DNA of 64,000 nucleotides from Cotesia glomerata (lineage: Eukaryota; Arthropoda; Insecta; Hymenoptera; Braconidae), in the NCBI RefSeq assembly GCF_020080835.1, contig NC_058159.1, positions 16,865,101 to 16,929,100 of the forward strand, written 5' to 3'. The notes under the pieces were generated by a model. That model made no database searches, was not told the origin of the DNA, and saw only the letters and a program-made list of their open reading frames with translations. Shown in pieces: positions 1-12,200 of this stretch. How positions within the stretch are numbered: position 1 is the first letter of the stretch; every line of letters starts with the position of its first letter. Position numbers and translations under genes: made by a program.

Positions 1-1
1 A

Positions 2-1792
2 ACTACTGACACTCATCAAAGTCTTAAAATTACCAAACGAATATTTTCTATTATAACAGACTTTCACAATAACGGACATCTTGACAAAATTAAATCTTTA
101 CTTCGTTTAGATTATTTAAAGGAAAATGAGAAATTACACGTTGAACAACTTGTAAAAAAGTGCACGGATCGATTTTACTTTTCAGGGGAACCCCTAAGTT
201 CTTCTAAAAATTATCAACACCGAATTCCCACGCATAGCGACAGACCGATAGCTATAAAACAGTACAGAATACCTCAAGCTCTTAAGCCAGAATTAGAGAG
301 ACAAATCAAGGAAGGACTCGATACAGGCATTTTACAGCCTTCAGGGTCCCCCTATAATAGTCCAGTCTGGATCGTTCCCGAAAAGTCAGACTCTCAGGGA
401 AACAAAAGATGGCGTGTTGTAATAGATTTTCGATTATTAAACGAAGAAACAATTACAGACGCGTACCCGTTACCTAACATAACTGACATACTGGATCAAT
501 TAGGTGGGTCTACGTACTTCTCGGTTTTCGACTTAGCATCCGGTTACAACCAGATAGAAATGGACCCAAGAGACCGTCACAAAACGGCCTTTTCGACCCC
601 TCAAGAACACTGGGAGTACCTCCGAATGCCCTTCGGACTAAAAAATGCTCCGGAAACTTTCCAACGGTTAATGGACTCAGTATTAACGGGATTACAAGGG
701 ATCGCTCTGTTCGTATATTTAGATGACATAATAATATTCGCTAGAAATTTAGAAGAACACGAACGAAAGTTAAATGATTTAATAATTTAATTAAAACACT
801 CAAATCTTAAATTGCAGCCCGATAAAGGCGAGTTTTTAAGGCCGGAAGTAAATTATTTAGGTCACGTAATTGGTAGGGAAGGTTTGAAACCTGACCCTAC
901 GAAACTAATATCAGTCCGAAACTTCCCTGTACCCAAAATACAGAGAAACATCCGGGAATTTCTAGGACTAACCGGTTACTATCGGCGATTCATTAAAGGT
1001 TACTCTTCGGTCGCTAAACCTTTAATGCGGTTATTAGAAAAGGAAATAGAATTTAATTGGTCCGAACCTGCTCACATCACGTTCGACAAACTCAAAGAGG
1101 CTTTATGTACAGCACCTAATTTACAATATCCAAATTTCGAAAAACCCTTTATAATAACCACCGACGCGTCAGGGTTCGCTATCGGGGCAGTTCTATCACA
1201 GAGTGAAATTGGGAAAGATCAACCAATCGCGTATTATTCTCGTGTCCTTCGGGGACCCGAATTGCGATATGATACATATGAGAAGGAAGCACTTGCGATC
1301 GTTCAGGCTGTCAAACACTTCCGACCATATGTATATATGAGAAAATTTACAGTGGTCACTGATCACAAACCACTAGTATGGTTCAAAACTGCTAAAGACG
1401 AAAACGCGCGAATTCTCAAATGGCGGTTACGCTTAGCGGAATATGACTACACAGTAATTTATAAACCGGGTGAGATTAATTTAAACGCCGACGCGTTATC
1501 TAGAAATCCGGTTGAAAAGGTAACGGTGACCACTCGAACTCAAAGGGCAAGGGAAGGGTTACCAAAAATTTACGAGTCTAACACAGAAGTTCCTAACACT
1601 TCTATACAGTCTAACACAGAAGTTCCGAACACTTCTATAAGGTCCGATAAACGTCGGGAAGCACCCCGTCGGAAAAGGGGTAGACCCCCAAAACTCCGCG
1701 AAAGACATACGAGGAAACTGATCCTGTCGACCCTGAAGACTCCGACGTGTCTTCAGAAGATATTTTATCTTCCGATGACTCGGATTATGTAG
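2..1792 (+). pseudogene. pol: Gypsy pol, reverse transcriptase and RNase H part (partial, broken)
   Basis: The reading frame is already open at base 2 and runs to 1792 with one in-frame stop at 788-790, so this is the C-terminal part of a polyprotein begun upstream. Reverse transcriptase fingers and palm are clear: a VIDFR motif near 424, FDLASGY near 530 and the catalytic YLDD at 716-727. After the stop come the thumb and connection (LGLTGYYRRFI) and an RNase H with TDAS near 1160, TDHKPLVW near 1357 and a final DALSR near 1490. A basic linker with a GRPPK patch follows. Near the C/A run at about 1684-1693 the coding sense moves to another frame (a one-base indel), so residues after that point in this frame are not native. 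It would copy element RNA into DNA in particles. Confidence 0.9.
1578..1637 (+). repeat. Two-copy 30 bp direct repeat in the pol linker
   Basis: Two adjacent, nearly identical 30-base units encode the decapeptide SNTEVPNTSI twice, in frame, between the RNase H and the basic linker. It looks like a recent in-frame tandem duplication. Confidence 0.8.
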
Positions 1793-3366
1793 TTGAGGAC
1801 GAACTCGATCAAGAAAACGCGAACAAACCCGCGCGAAATATTATCACCGTAAAGGACTTATTCCAATATCGAGAAGATAATTTAGTTTATTTTTTAAGAG
1901 AGGATGGTAATCCTTGCGACGAGGGCTCCCAAGCTCTACAGACTTTAAACAAATTACCAAGAATCGGGTTCATGGACACCAGACAGGTGTATTGGACCAA
2001 ACGGGGATTTAAAAACTATTTCGGCTTAATTATACGTAGTAATATCGGGGAATAAGCAATACGCATTAAATGTAACAATGCCAAGTGCCTAGTGAAGTTA
2101 AAAGGAATCTCGAGGGATAAGGGAATTAATTCTTTATCAATAGCTTTTTCAGAAAACATTGAGAATGTCCCATATGCAGAAATTCTCTCATTAATTTACG
2201 ATATATATGAAACCGAACCGATAAAAATTATAATTTGCCTTGGAACCATTCGTTACGTTCCCCGCGAAGAACGCGATCTTATATTTTTTGAAGCAGACAC
2301 GTCTCCTATCGGCGGGCATAAAGGGGTTTCTAAAACGTTCAATAGAATACGGGCAAATTATTTTTGGGAAAATCTTAAAACCGATATACAACGGCGTATT
2401 CAACAATGTTTAGAATGTCAACTAAAAAAGTTAGTACGAGTCAAAACGCGTCAACCCATGCTTATTACCGACACACCCGGAACGGTGTTTGATAAAATCG
2501 CAATGGATATCGTGGGCCCGTTGCTTCGTACTGAGCGAAATAATGAATATATCTTGACTATTCAAGATCAATTATCAAAATTCTGTATCGCGGTCCCGTT
2601 ACAAGATATGTTAGCTATAACAGTCGCGGACAAATTCATTAAAAACGTCATATGCACGTTCGGGGCTCCCAAGGTTCTTTTAACCGATCAAGGTAGGAAT
2701 TTTGTTAGCACATTTATGCAGCGCATTAGTAAAAGATTTCGAATAAAGAAAATTCAGACAACCGCCTTCAGGCCACAATCAAACGGATCTCTAGAACGCT
2801 CTCACCACGTATTGGAAGAGTATTTAAAACAATTCGTAAATAAAGATAATGAATGGGATGACTGGCTCGATTTAGCCATGTTTTTCTATAATAAATGCGT
2901 CCACGAAGGGACGAATTTTACTCCTTACGAGTTATTATTCGGGAGACCTGCTCGAGTACCCACTAACGAACCTTTACACGAATTAGATCGACTGCCAACA
3001 TATAATAATTACATTACTAAACTAGTAGAGAGACTAACTGTCATCTGCGAATTAGCTCGCGAAAATTTAATACACTCTAAGGAAAAATCCAAAGAGTTGT
3101 ACGACCGAAAACTGAAACCAGTAGAATTCAAGGTTGAGGATAACGTCTTTCTCTTAAAAGGTCCCAAACCTCACAAATTCGGAGATCACTATGATGGTCC
3201 ATACAAAATCGAAGAAGTACTCCCAAATGGGAACATTAGAATAAAAATCGGTAGTAAAACCAAACTTGTACACCTAAATCGTTTGAAGAAAACAAATATC
3301 AAGGTTTCACAACCCAAGGCCAAGGGTACTAAAGTCGTGGTCCCCGACCCCGACTTTAGGCCGTAA
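1690..3366 (+). pseudogene. pol: Gypsy pol, integrase part (frameshifted and broken)
   Basis: This is the continuation of pol in a different frame after the indel near 1690. It opens with an acidic linker, has an in-frame stop at 2053-2055, then the integrase. A zinc-binding H...H...CxxC begins with His at 2317 and ends with CLEC near 2410. The catalytic triad is Asp at 2506, Asp at 2686 and Glu at 2794, with exactly 35 residues between the last two (DD35E). A basic C-terminal DNA-binding region ends at the stop 3364-3366. The env-like frame starts 19 bases later. Integrase would join element DNA to the host chromosome. The domain assignment is firm; only the exact linker join is uncertain. 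Confidence 0.9.
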
Positions 3367-3385
3367 TAAATTTTTTTACAGAACT

Positions 3386-5380
3386 ATGGATCCCATCATC
3401 TTTCTCATAATGGCTATATGCTGGGGACCAACCGAGGCAATCATAGGTTATGATTGCGGCAATAAAATTTTAAATATGACGACCATTTCCTTGGTGGATA
3501 TTGATGAGTGTGATCTCAACGCCGACCCTATTGAGACCACACTAACTGAAATTGCATTATTACAATTAAATGAGTATGAACATACTCAAATTATACAATG
3601 TAAGATTGAAATCCACAGAGTAATTCAACACTGTGGGTGGCAATCTTATAACTCGATCGTAAATAACGGAATTAACGAATACATACTTCCGATAAGTCAC
3701 GAGATGTGCCAGATCGCGCACGACCATGGCACGTTGCGTATCGGAAGCACTTATATTGACGGACTTCTTCCAAATATTACGACAACTCGAAGTATTACAC
3801 TTGCGGGAAGTGTAAACAGTAACGCGGATTGCACTAACGCCCAGTACAGTGACCCTTTTGGCACCTGGGACAACGTGTTCGTTATCGGTACAGCTAAAAT
3901 CACAATAAAGTCTCAATTAGCTCGCGTTAAGGTTACTGGTAACAAAATTCTTCTGTCATCCGGAACCCCTTGTAAATTGAGTAAGGGATCTTGCATTGAC
4001 CCCGTAGGTGGTTATACTTTCTGGCATGCATTGCCCCGTAAGTATTGCATTCCGGAAACCTATACGATATTATACAGTGGCTCAGCCATTAAACTAACGA
4101 CTAAGAAAGAAACGGTATACTCACTAAGTGTAAGAGATACCAGTTTCTCCCTTAGCACGACTGGAACTGAGACCTCATGTGGAATCACGTTAACTAAAAC
4201 GGAACATCCCAGGTTATCCATAATAGCAAGTAAAGATTTAGACATATTAAAGAAAAATATCGTAGTAGGTCCTAATTCTGATAATATGGATCTTTTTCTT
4301 TATGCAAACGCAAAATTTATATACGTAGAACGGTACATAAGGACTCAGGTTCAGTCGTTATATAAAGATGTAATTTTAAAACGATGTAAATTAGAAAAGG
4401 AAGTGTTGAAGAGCACTCTCTCAATAGCCTCAACACAACTAGACAAATTCGCCTTCCGGTATATGGAGGGACCAGGATACATGGCTGTGGTAGCGGGGGA
4501 AGTAGTACACATTGTCTAATGTGTACCCGTCGAGGTCAAAATTCAACACAAGGAAACTTGCTATAATCGGATATCAGTCCAACGGGGGAACCAAAGTATG
4601 TTACTCACCCCCCGGACACACGTCATCACCAATTACGCCACCGAGCTGCCGTGTAATTCCCCTCTTTTACAATATTACAAATTAGGAAACTTTTAGTATA
4701 AATTTATGCCAAAGCCGGTCGAGACTCTACCACCAAAGGTACTGAAGCCCAGTACCAGGATGAGTTAGAAGTACCAAAATCCAGCCAACCTGACCACCGG
4801 AGGAATCTATTCCGAGAAAGACCTTGATGCAATAAGGGGCAGAATAATGTTTACCATGGAACAAACCGTGGTGATGGAAACCATGGCGCAACAATTTACT
4901 AATTATTCCAGGGGATATCTATCCTTGATCAATGCTCTCAACGAGGAAGTCCTAGAACATCTGGCGGAAAGCGCTTGGTCCAAGACGTGAGGGAAATTTA
5001 CTGGTTTCAGCACCTACTGTGCCGGAATCATAGGAATCGTAATGTGCTTTCGAGCAATAAAATTAATTGCAGATACCATGGTTCATGGATACGCCTTACA
5101 CATGGTGTACGGATGGTCCTTATGTCTACTTGGAGCCGTTTGGGACTCGCTAACTCACCTTCTACTACATCTGGGTAGACAACGACGACCCCAATCAGAA
5201 AACTCCTCATCAACTATTGAACAGGCCACCGGGAAGGGAGATGCACCGGTACCAACAGCACCGGAGATTTATCCACTTCTATCAAAGACTACAACATCAA
5301 CTAACAATCAACCAACAGAGGTCGCCCTACTACGAGAATCTTCGTTTGAGAGAACGTTCTTCACATTACTTTTAAAGTAA
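3386..5380 (+). pseudogene. env: Envelope-like glycoprotein gene, chu-/mononega-like, with four in-frame stops
   Basis: One frame spans about 664 codons from an ATG just after pol to 5380. It is open to 4517-4519 (TAA) and then cut by further stops at 4694-4696 (TAG), 4766-4768 (TAG) and 4988-4990 (TGA), so the breaks fall in the last 45 percent. The first ~20 residues form a hydrophobic signal peptide. The ectodomain is cysteine-rich, with several NxT/NxS sites. Near 5000-5160 lie hydrophobic membrane segments rich in Ile, Val and Leu, followed by a hydrophilic tail of ~70 residues. The position matches env of insect endogenous retroviruses. The N-terminal pattern (GYDCG followed by a short TT-rich strand) resembles glycoproteins of chuviruses and mononega-like viruses rather than baculovirus F proteins; that resemblance is from memory of the family. 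No furin-type site was identified. Confidence 0.7.
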
Positions 5381-5464
5381 ACTAGTAATATACAAAAAGA
5401 TAAAATTTTGACGTCGCACTCGTTTATTATATTTCATTTTTAACTTGCTCGTGCTTCCGTCTAA

Positions 5465-5473
5465 CAATGGGGG
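5465..5473 (+). other. Polypurine tract of the Gypsy element
   Basis: The short run AATGGGGG directly abuts the LTR start TGTTACG. This is the expected place of the plus-strand primer for reverse transcription. Confidence 0.65.
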
Positions 5474-7279
5474 TGTTACGTCCAAGAAAAATTAATAATT
5501 TTATCTGTATTTTTTTTTTATTCATTGGATAAATATTTCACTTTTACGACAAAATTTTATCTTGGGAATTTCCGGGACCATTGCTAGGTAATAAGTTATT
5601 TTTAAGCTTTAAGTTTTTTCTATCTCGAATTTCAAAAAGGTTCTTTAATTTTAACATTATCCAGATGCATTTTCTCTTTTTCTTAGAACTATAAGACTAA
5701 AAATAAAAATAAATAGTAAAACCTTTTTAAAAAATGCATCGAACCTAAGCCTTAGCCTACCAGGGCAATAAAATACTCATTAAGAGACCCATAAAAAGGG
5801 ACTAAAATTTTATGACCTTTTGAAACTCTACACTTTATTATATCTAGATGTGTGTTTAAGATAACAAAATTTATTTTTAATCTTCGTTCTTTTCTTTGAC
5901 AAACATTTATTTAACAAAAATTTTATTAAGCAGACAACTTATAATATTCTTAAATATCATCAACAAAAAATTATCAGCATCAAAATTATTTTTCGATAAA
6001 TTAAACAAATGAATTTCAAAGAAATATCTATTACTCTCAAAACTTTTTAATCTCTAACGGCAAATAAATTTATCAAAAAAATAAAATCTAATATTGAGAT
6101 AAAGTAAATAAATAATCACTATCAATTAAATAATATAAAATAACGAGTTTTTGTTTTATAACGGTACTGGTCACAACAGTTTAAACAAATTAAAATTTAG
6201 AGTCAAATCATCTTTTCGATGATTATATGTAATCAATTTTACAACCTGTTGTTGTAAAATTGCAATAAATGAGAGAAGTTTTAAAATACTATTAATAATC
6301 AAATAATGGATCCATAACTACGAACAATCAGGTGTATTTTCGACCACGTGTTAAATATCTAAAGTTTCCTGATTTAATTCACATTATCATCTCAGTTTAA
6401 TGATTAACAATTTTCTATTAATTTGAAAAAATAATATATATTAAAAATTATTAACAATAATAATTTTAAAATAACAAATAATGAATATTATTCAACTTTG
6501 GACCACCACGCGGTATTTGTCCAAAGATTCTAAACATTTTCCACGTTTTAACTAAAAAAATTACATACAATAATAATAAGAATTTTTCCTATTCTTTAAG
6601 TAAAAATAAATTGTTAAACATAGTTTTATGAATGAATGTAATTTTCAATGTACATGTTAGTGTATGTGTGGGTGCGTACGCACATAGGCTAACATTTTGG
6701 GCGGGACTAGCCGCTTTTTTTTCAGAAAATAGATTAAGAAAGGGAACAGACCCCGGAAAACTGTTTCCTGATTGGATGCAGTTTTCCCCCAAAAATTATG
6801 TCCACTTCGAAACAATCGTGGACATAAAAGGGCCTTGTTCACCCGAAAAATTGGAGTTCGTCTTCAGAAGTCACAAGTGTTCTCACACTTATTTTACCTA
6901 CCGACGTTAGTCCCGACTAACAATTAGTACAGTGTCCTCACACTTAAAGTAAATTTTCAGCAATAAAATTTAAATTTAGTTTTAAAAGTTAGAGTCAGTG
7001 AAAATCAAATACCAAAGCTGAAATCTTATAATTATAGACCAGGTACCGTAATTCTAATATTATATTCTTAATTTGATTTCCAATCTTATAAAGAAAAAAC
7101 CTATTTTGTATCAGAATTTGTAAGTTGAAATCATTAATATACTTTATAATTAAAAAAGAAAACGCTAATCCGTATTCTTTCACTTTAAAACCTAATACTC
7201 AACACGATCCCGGTCTATAGGCTGAGAAGCTTGGACCAAAAATAAATTTAATTAATTTGTCCAAATTCTGGACGTAACA
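5474..7279 (+). repeat. 3' LTR of the Gypsy element, 1806 bp
   Basis: It begins TGTTACGTCCA and ends TGGACGTAACA, a perfect 11 bp inverted pair with canonical TG...CA ends, and follows the polypurine tract. At 1.8 kb it is long for an insect Gypsy LTR. The interior is AT-rich and has no convincing gene; short open frames near 6632-6910 overlap on both strands and look like chance. Promoter and poly(A) signals are expected here but I cannot place them reliably. Confidence 0.85.
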
Positions 7280-7454
7280 AAATAAAAAAAAATTTTTGGG
7301 GTGAACACCCCTTATCACTTAGAGGTTAGAAAAATAGATAGTAGCCGATTCTCAGGCTTACTGAATAGGCATAAAAAATTTCATGAGAATCGGTCAAGCC
7401 GTTTCGGAGGAGTATGGGAACGAACATTATGACACGAGAATTTTATATATTAGA
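7280..7454 (+). mobile_element. 5'-truncated RTE-like LINE 3' tail
   Basis: A segment reading roughly 'catgagaatcggtcaagccg', 'tttcggaggagt' and 'gacacgagaattttatatat' has the look of the conserved 3' end of RTE-clade LINEs, ending in a TATATTAGA-type tail. No coding part remains. The identification is by remembered family signature. Confidence 0.5.
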
Positions 7455-9035
7455 TATATAGGAGACTTTCTATAGATATAGTCACTCATCACGATATCTC
7501 TGGAACTATAAGACCTAGAGACTTGAAATTTGGTACACGGAGAAAATAAAACAGCAATGATTACTGTTTCGTACAAATATTAGAAAAATTTTCATAGTCA
7601 GTAGTGAGTGCTGTATGAAACACGACTGGTTAGTGCCAGAACACGACTCAGTATTGTGCAGACAATAGTCAGTAGTTTTTATGTAGCGCTCTCTACTGTC
7701 CCAAACATTCTAACCTCATTTTCTTCCAAAGCAGTACTGAGTTCTGCACAAAATAGTAATCAGAGTTATTTTTTTTTCTCCTTGTAGGAATATTCCTTTC
7801 GCCGAGTGGAGCTCAGCTAAGAACGGATTTTACAAAATTCCACCCACAAGGGGGGGTGCTGGGGCGTTAACAATGAAAAATACCTGTTTTTGAACTATAG
7901 CTCCTATCGACTCAAAATTTGGTAGGAATCTTCTGTAAGAGATGTAGATATAGTCTATAAACAAATATTACAATATCTCATCCTACAGAGGGGCGGGGGT
8001 GGGTAATAATAATAAAAATTTTTAATTTTTACGCTATAGCTCCTACAGACTCCAAATTTTGTAGGAATTTTCTGTAAGTGATGTAAAAATAATTAATGAA
8101 CGAATTTTACGATATCCTACGCTAAAAGAGGATTGCGGAGGTGTTAACAACAAAAAATCCCCTTTTTCAAACAAGAGCTCCTATAGACTCCAAATTTGGT
8201 AGGAATCTCCTGTAAGAGCTATAGAAATAATATACGAACGAATTTCACGATGCTCACCTCACAGGGGTTTGCAGTGGTGGGTGCTAACAATAAAAAATCT
8301 TAATTTCGAAATATATCTTCTGAAAACTCTAAAATTGGTAGGAATTTTCTATTTCTCATGTAGAGATCATCTCAAAATGGATTTCCTGTCGCAAGACTAC
8401 TTCCAACAGGAATTGCAAGGGTGGGTGTTAACAACAAAAAATCTTAATTTCCAACATGAAACTTCTAAAAGCTGTAAATTTTGTAGGAATCTTCTATTTG
8501 TCATCTAGAGATTATCTCAGAATGGATTTTAATAAATTCTACTTCCGACAGGGATTACAGGAATGGGTGTTAGAATTTCAAGTTTCCATTTCCAAACTGT
8601 AACTTTTACAGAATCGAAATTAGGTAGGAATTTTTTATTTGTCATGACGAGATAATCTTAAAAGAGATTATCCTCCGATGTCACGGAGGAAATTTTAATG
8701 ACAAATTTCGTCGGACTTTAAGCTAGGCAGATTTCAACTTCACTTATGAGACCTGCAATTACTTTAACTGAAACTTTCAATGCTCATGTCAAATTTTTTT
8801 CTTTGTGTCAATTATTATTCATTTTTGAAAGGAAGCCACGGAAATATTATAGTGACTGCACATTAAAAGTTACAATGAATTTTAGCTGGAATAATCACAT
8901 GGATATAAGATACAGGCCAATTCGATAGAATTTAGAATCTGTGCAATTGAAAACAATACTCCAATTAAATTTCAAGTCTAGATCTAAAAATACAATTCTA
9001 TAAAGTGCTCAGCGGAGCGGGCGGGTAACAGTTAG
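7455..9035 (+). mobile_element. Helentron-like non-autonomous element with tandem cores, copy A
   Basis: It starts with a block containing 'actcatcacgatatctc', followed from about 7790 to 8670 by ~7 diverged tandem units of 135-142 bp, each with 'tatagctcctat..actccaaattt.gtaggaat' and a 'ggattgcgggggtgggtgttaacaa'-like half. It ends with a GC-rich block 'agcggagcgggcggg' and a TAG. This order resembles DINE/HINE elements related to Helentrons. There is no coding capacity. Unit 8670-9000 is degenerate. Confidence 0.55.
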
Positions 9036-9045
9036 TAGTTTATAT

Positions 9046-10657
9046 TATTATAAGAGATTCCTATCTATATAGTCACTCATCACGATATCTCGGAAACCAT
9101 CAGACCTAGAAACTTAAAATTCAGTAGGAATATTACTTATGCTATATAGATGTTAGCTAAAAACGGATTTTAAGAAATTCTTCTCCCAAAGGGGTTTGCG
9201 AGGGCGTTAACAATGAAAAATGTCCGTTTTTAAACTATAGTTCATATCGACTTAAAATTTGTTAGGAATCTTCCGTAAGAGATGTAGAAATAGTATATGA
9301 ACGAATTTTACGATATAGCTCACCTGACAGGGGATTGCGGGGATGGGTGTTAACAATAAAAATTTTTAATTTCCAAGTTATAGCTCCCATAAGCTTCAAA
9401 TTTAGTAAGAATCTGCTACATATGAGGTATAAATGATCTATGAGCGGATTTAATGACAACCTTATCCAAATATGAATTGCAGGGGTGGGTGTTAACAATG
9501 AAATATTTCAATTTCCAAGCTATAGTTCTTATAGGTTTCAAATTTGGTAAGAATCTGCTATATGTGTGGTAGAAATGATTTAAGAGTGGATTTTATGACA
9601 ACTTACTCCAAATATGGATTGAGGGGGTGGGTGTTGAATAAAAAAAATTTTTATTTTCAAAATATAGCTCCTATATGCTCCAAATTTAGTAGGAGTCTTC
9701 TATATGTAATATAGAAATGATCTAAGAGCGGATTTTACAACGAATCACCTCCAATGAGGATCGCGGGAGTGAGTGTTAACAATAAAAAAATCTTAATTTC
9801 CAAAATATAGCTTGTGAAAGCTATATATTTGGTAGGGATCTTTCATTTGTCATGTAGAGATTATCTCAAAACGGATTTCAAAAAATTATACTTCCGATAA
9901 ATTTCTATTTCCAAACTGTAATTTCTACAGACTTCAAATTTGGTACGAATCTTCGCGTATGATATCAAGTTCAGCTAAAAATGGGTTTTCTCGAATTCCA
10001 ACTCCAAAAGGGATTGCGGGTGCGTAAACAATGAAAATCTCTTATTTTCAAACAATAGTTTTCAAACAAAATTAAAATGGTAAATTGTGTCTGATGTATC
10101 TTCTCTAAAATTTCACAACGATATCGTTAAATTATTATAAAAAAACGGTCGAATTAAGTTAATTCTTAATATAATGAATAAATTTTTCAATACCACTTAA
10201 TTTGTGATGAATTTCTCGATAACAAAGATTAAAAATATTCATTTTTATATTCATAAGCAGAAATAAATTTATTCATTAACTTATCGAGGTTAATTTTCAG
10301 TCAAAATAATATAATAACATTGTTGTTTATATTCTCAATTAATATGTGATTTATTTTATAATCTTGATTACTTATATTCATATTTTTATAAAAAATGGCG
10401 CTGAGATAAGAAATAATAATCTGAATTAACAATCTTAATAACGTTATTGAAGTTGGCGCTCAGACAAAAGAATAATAACATATTTATTTATGTAATTTAT
10501 TAACAAATTCATAGCTGTAAAAACAATTATTTTATAGATAAAAAGCGATATAATTTCGTTAAGATTGATGAAATTAATCATTTTGTTTATATTTTTCGTC
10601 TAGGTTACACAATAAAATTTTATTGCATGCCCAGCGAAGTTGGCGGGTATCAGCTAG
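9046..10657 (+). mobile_element. Helentron-like element with tandem cores, copy B
   Basis: A second copy in the same direction. It repeats the 'actcatcacgatatctc' start near 9068, has ~6-7 core units to about 10030, then a unique AT-rich stretch, and ends 'gcccagcgaagttggcgggtatcagctag'. GCCC and GGC-type arms near the end can form a short hairpin ~13 bases before a CTAG terminus followed by T, as at Helitron 3' ends. Non-coding. Confidence 0.55.
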
Positions 10658-12002
10658 TAATTATATAGGGCCATTTATCTTATATAATTATTGTTCGGTG
10701 AACAAGGCCCAGTAGCGATTAACTCGCTCCTGGGGGACTCCCAAATTCAAGAGACGCACCTGTCCACCGCTAGTTCCCGCAAAATCGAACCGTCAATGGA
10801 AAATCAACCTCTCGATCACGCCATGGATCGACCGCTTTATTGGCTGATCGCTTCCGCTAGACATGCGCAATAGCCTTCTTCCCCAAGTCAACGAGGACAA
10901 AGACGAACTATTATTATCTTTCGCTTCCACGCTTTTAGTTGCAACAAGTCGCCATAAATTCCGCTTTGCTTTCGCTTATTGTTAATTAACCGCATTTCGC
11001 TATTTTTATAATTTAAATTGCTTAAATTAACCGCTAAAAATTCGCTTTAGTTTGTTACAGATAAATTGTGTTATTTGTGCATTATTTTCACCGCTTTTTT
11101 CAGTGCCGGTAGAGTGTTCAACCACGTGTCAACCGGCTTCGCTTTCGCTAACCACGCTGTATGTTTTAAATCCGCTTTTATGGAAACAATCCGCTATTGA
11201 ATATATTAAATATTAAGTGTATTTATTGTAAATAAATTCTTAGTGTTAATTTTAATAATAATTTACGCGTTTTAATTGAAATATCCAGACCCAAACCTAA
11301 TCACCGTGTCGAGTCGAGTCGTACCTATACGATAGACCATGAACGTGTGTGTGTGCAGAGTAGAATCATGCATGTATTGTACTATACAATTACATCTATA
11401 TCTGTTGAGAGAGAGCGTGGGCGTACGAAATCAGATGACTATATCTATATATTAGCTCTAGCTTCAACGAGAATTTTCTCGAACAATTTCGGGAGACATC
11501 GTAGGCGACAAGTTGCGGCGGATGCGCAGAACGGTATAGCGCCGATCGGGGCCGTATAGGAAAAACCAAATTTACTCGTGCGGTGGCCAGTACCACCAGT
11601 TGCTCTGAGGCCCTCGAATCAGCAATAATTTTTACGCAATCGCTCTCGCATATTACGCATCATACAGTACAATTGAGATATTCTCAAAAATCACATCGTT
11701 TAACATCATTTTACTTATTATCATTCGAACCATATTCATTGAATTCAATTACTTTCGGTAAAACGCAATTTTATAGAAGTTACACGGTAATTCGGACTAA
11801 CGCCATACATCCGAGCTCTCTCTCACTCTTTTGGGTATTGACGGCCCGTGGTTTTGATCGTGCCTCCTTGGCTTTGATCGTTTCTCTCTCACACACACAC
11901 ACATACAATCTAAAAGCACTCTCCAGAAGAGTCATCAGTATTCGCCTACATTTGGCAATACGCATTAAACTATTCTCACCAAGAGATATTTTATTAACAA
12001 AG

Positions 12003-12110
12003 GCTCAGGTCCTTCCTGACGAAATAACAAAAGCTCAGGTCCTTCCTGACGAAATAACAATAGCTCAGGTCCTTCCTGACGAAATAACAATAGCTCAGGC
12101 CAGATCCTGA
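12003..12110 (+). repeat. 30 bp tandem repeat inside the BEL1 LTR (also 19717-19824)
   Basis: Three full copies and a partial copy of a 30 bp unit containing 'gctcaggtccttcctgacg'. Each unit has TCAGG...CCTGA arms able to form a small hairpin. As the unit is a multiple of three it stays in frame and gives a KAQVLPDEIT-type peptide repeat in the incidental open frame. Confidence 0.9.
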
Positions 12111-12200
12111 CTAAACAACAATTACACATTCATACACATTTATTTCTTGTAATTATCATCGAGGAGGTTTTTTATCTGATCATCAGATTTTTCCTCCTCT

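Larger units (their letters stand above)
1..7279 (+). mobile_element. Ty3/Gypsy endogenous retrovirus, 5' end outside window
   Basis: The order is reverse transcriptase, RNase H, integrase, envelope-like gene, polypurine tract and 3' LTR, which is that of an env-bearing Ty3/Gypsy (errantivirus-like) element. The 5' LTR, gag and protease lie left of the window. The LTR boundary is fixed by perfect 11 bp inverted termini at 5474 and 7279. Coding regions carry several stops and one frameshift, so this copy cannot make intact proteins. The target duplication cannot be checked because the left end is missing. Confidence 0.9.

Noticed and set aside
788..790. Programmed stop recoding in Gypsy pol
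   Set aside because: The TAA lies within the RT domain, and other breaks (2053, indel near 1690, four in env) show general decay.
3566..3916. Minus-strand frame opposite the envelope gene
   Set aside because: It is a shadow of the env frame with no recognisable features.
6589..6910. Overlapping small genes inside the Gypsy LTR
   Set aside because: Frames on both strands overlap the same bases in an LTR with no start context or family match.
7790..10030. CRISPR-like array
   Set aside because: Units of 135-142 bp are diverged along their whole length with no fixed short repeat and variable spacer; this is an animal tandem repeat.
11583..12110. 175-codon frame inside the BEL1 LTRs
   Set aside because: It lies in an LTR, has no family resemblance and owes much of its length to the 30 bp repeat. 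Listed only as a finding.
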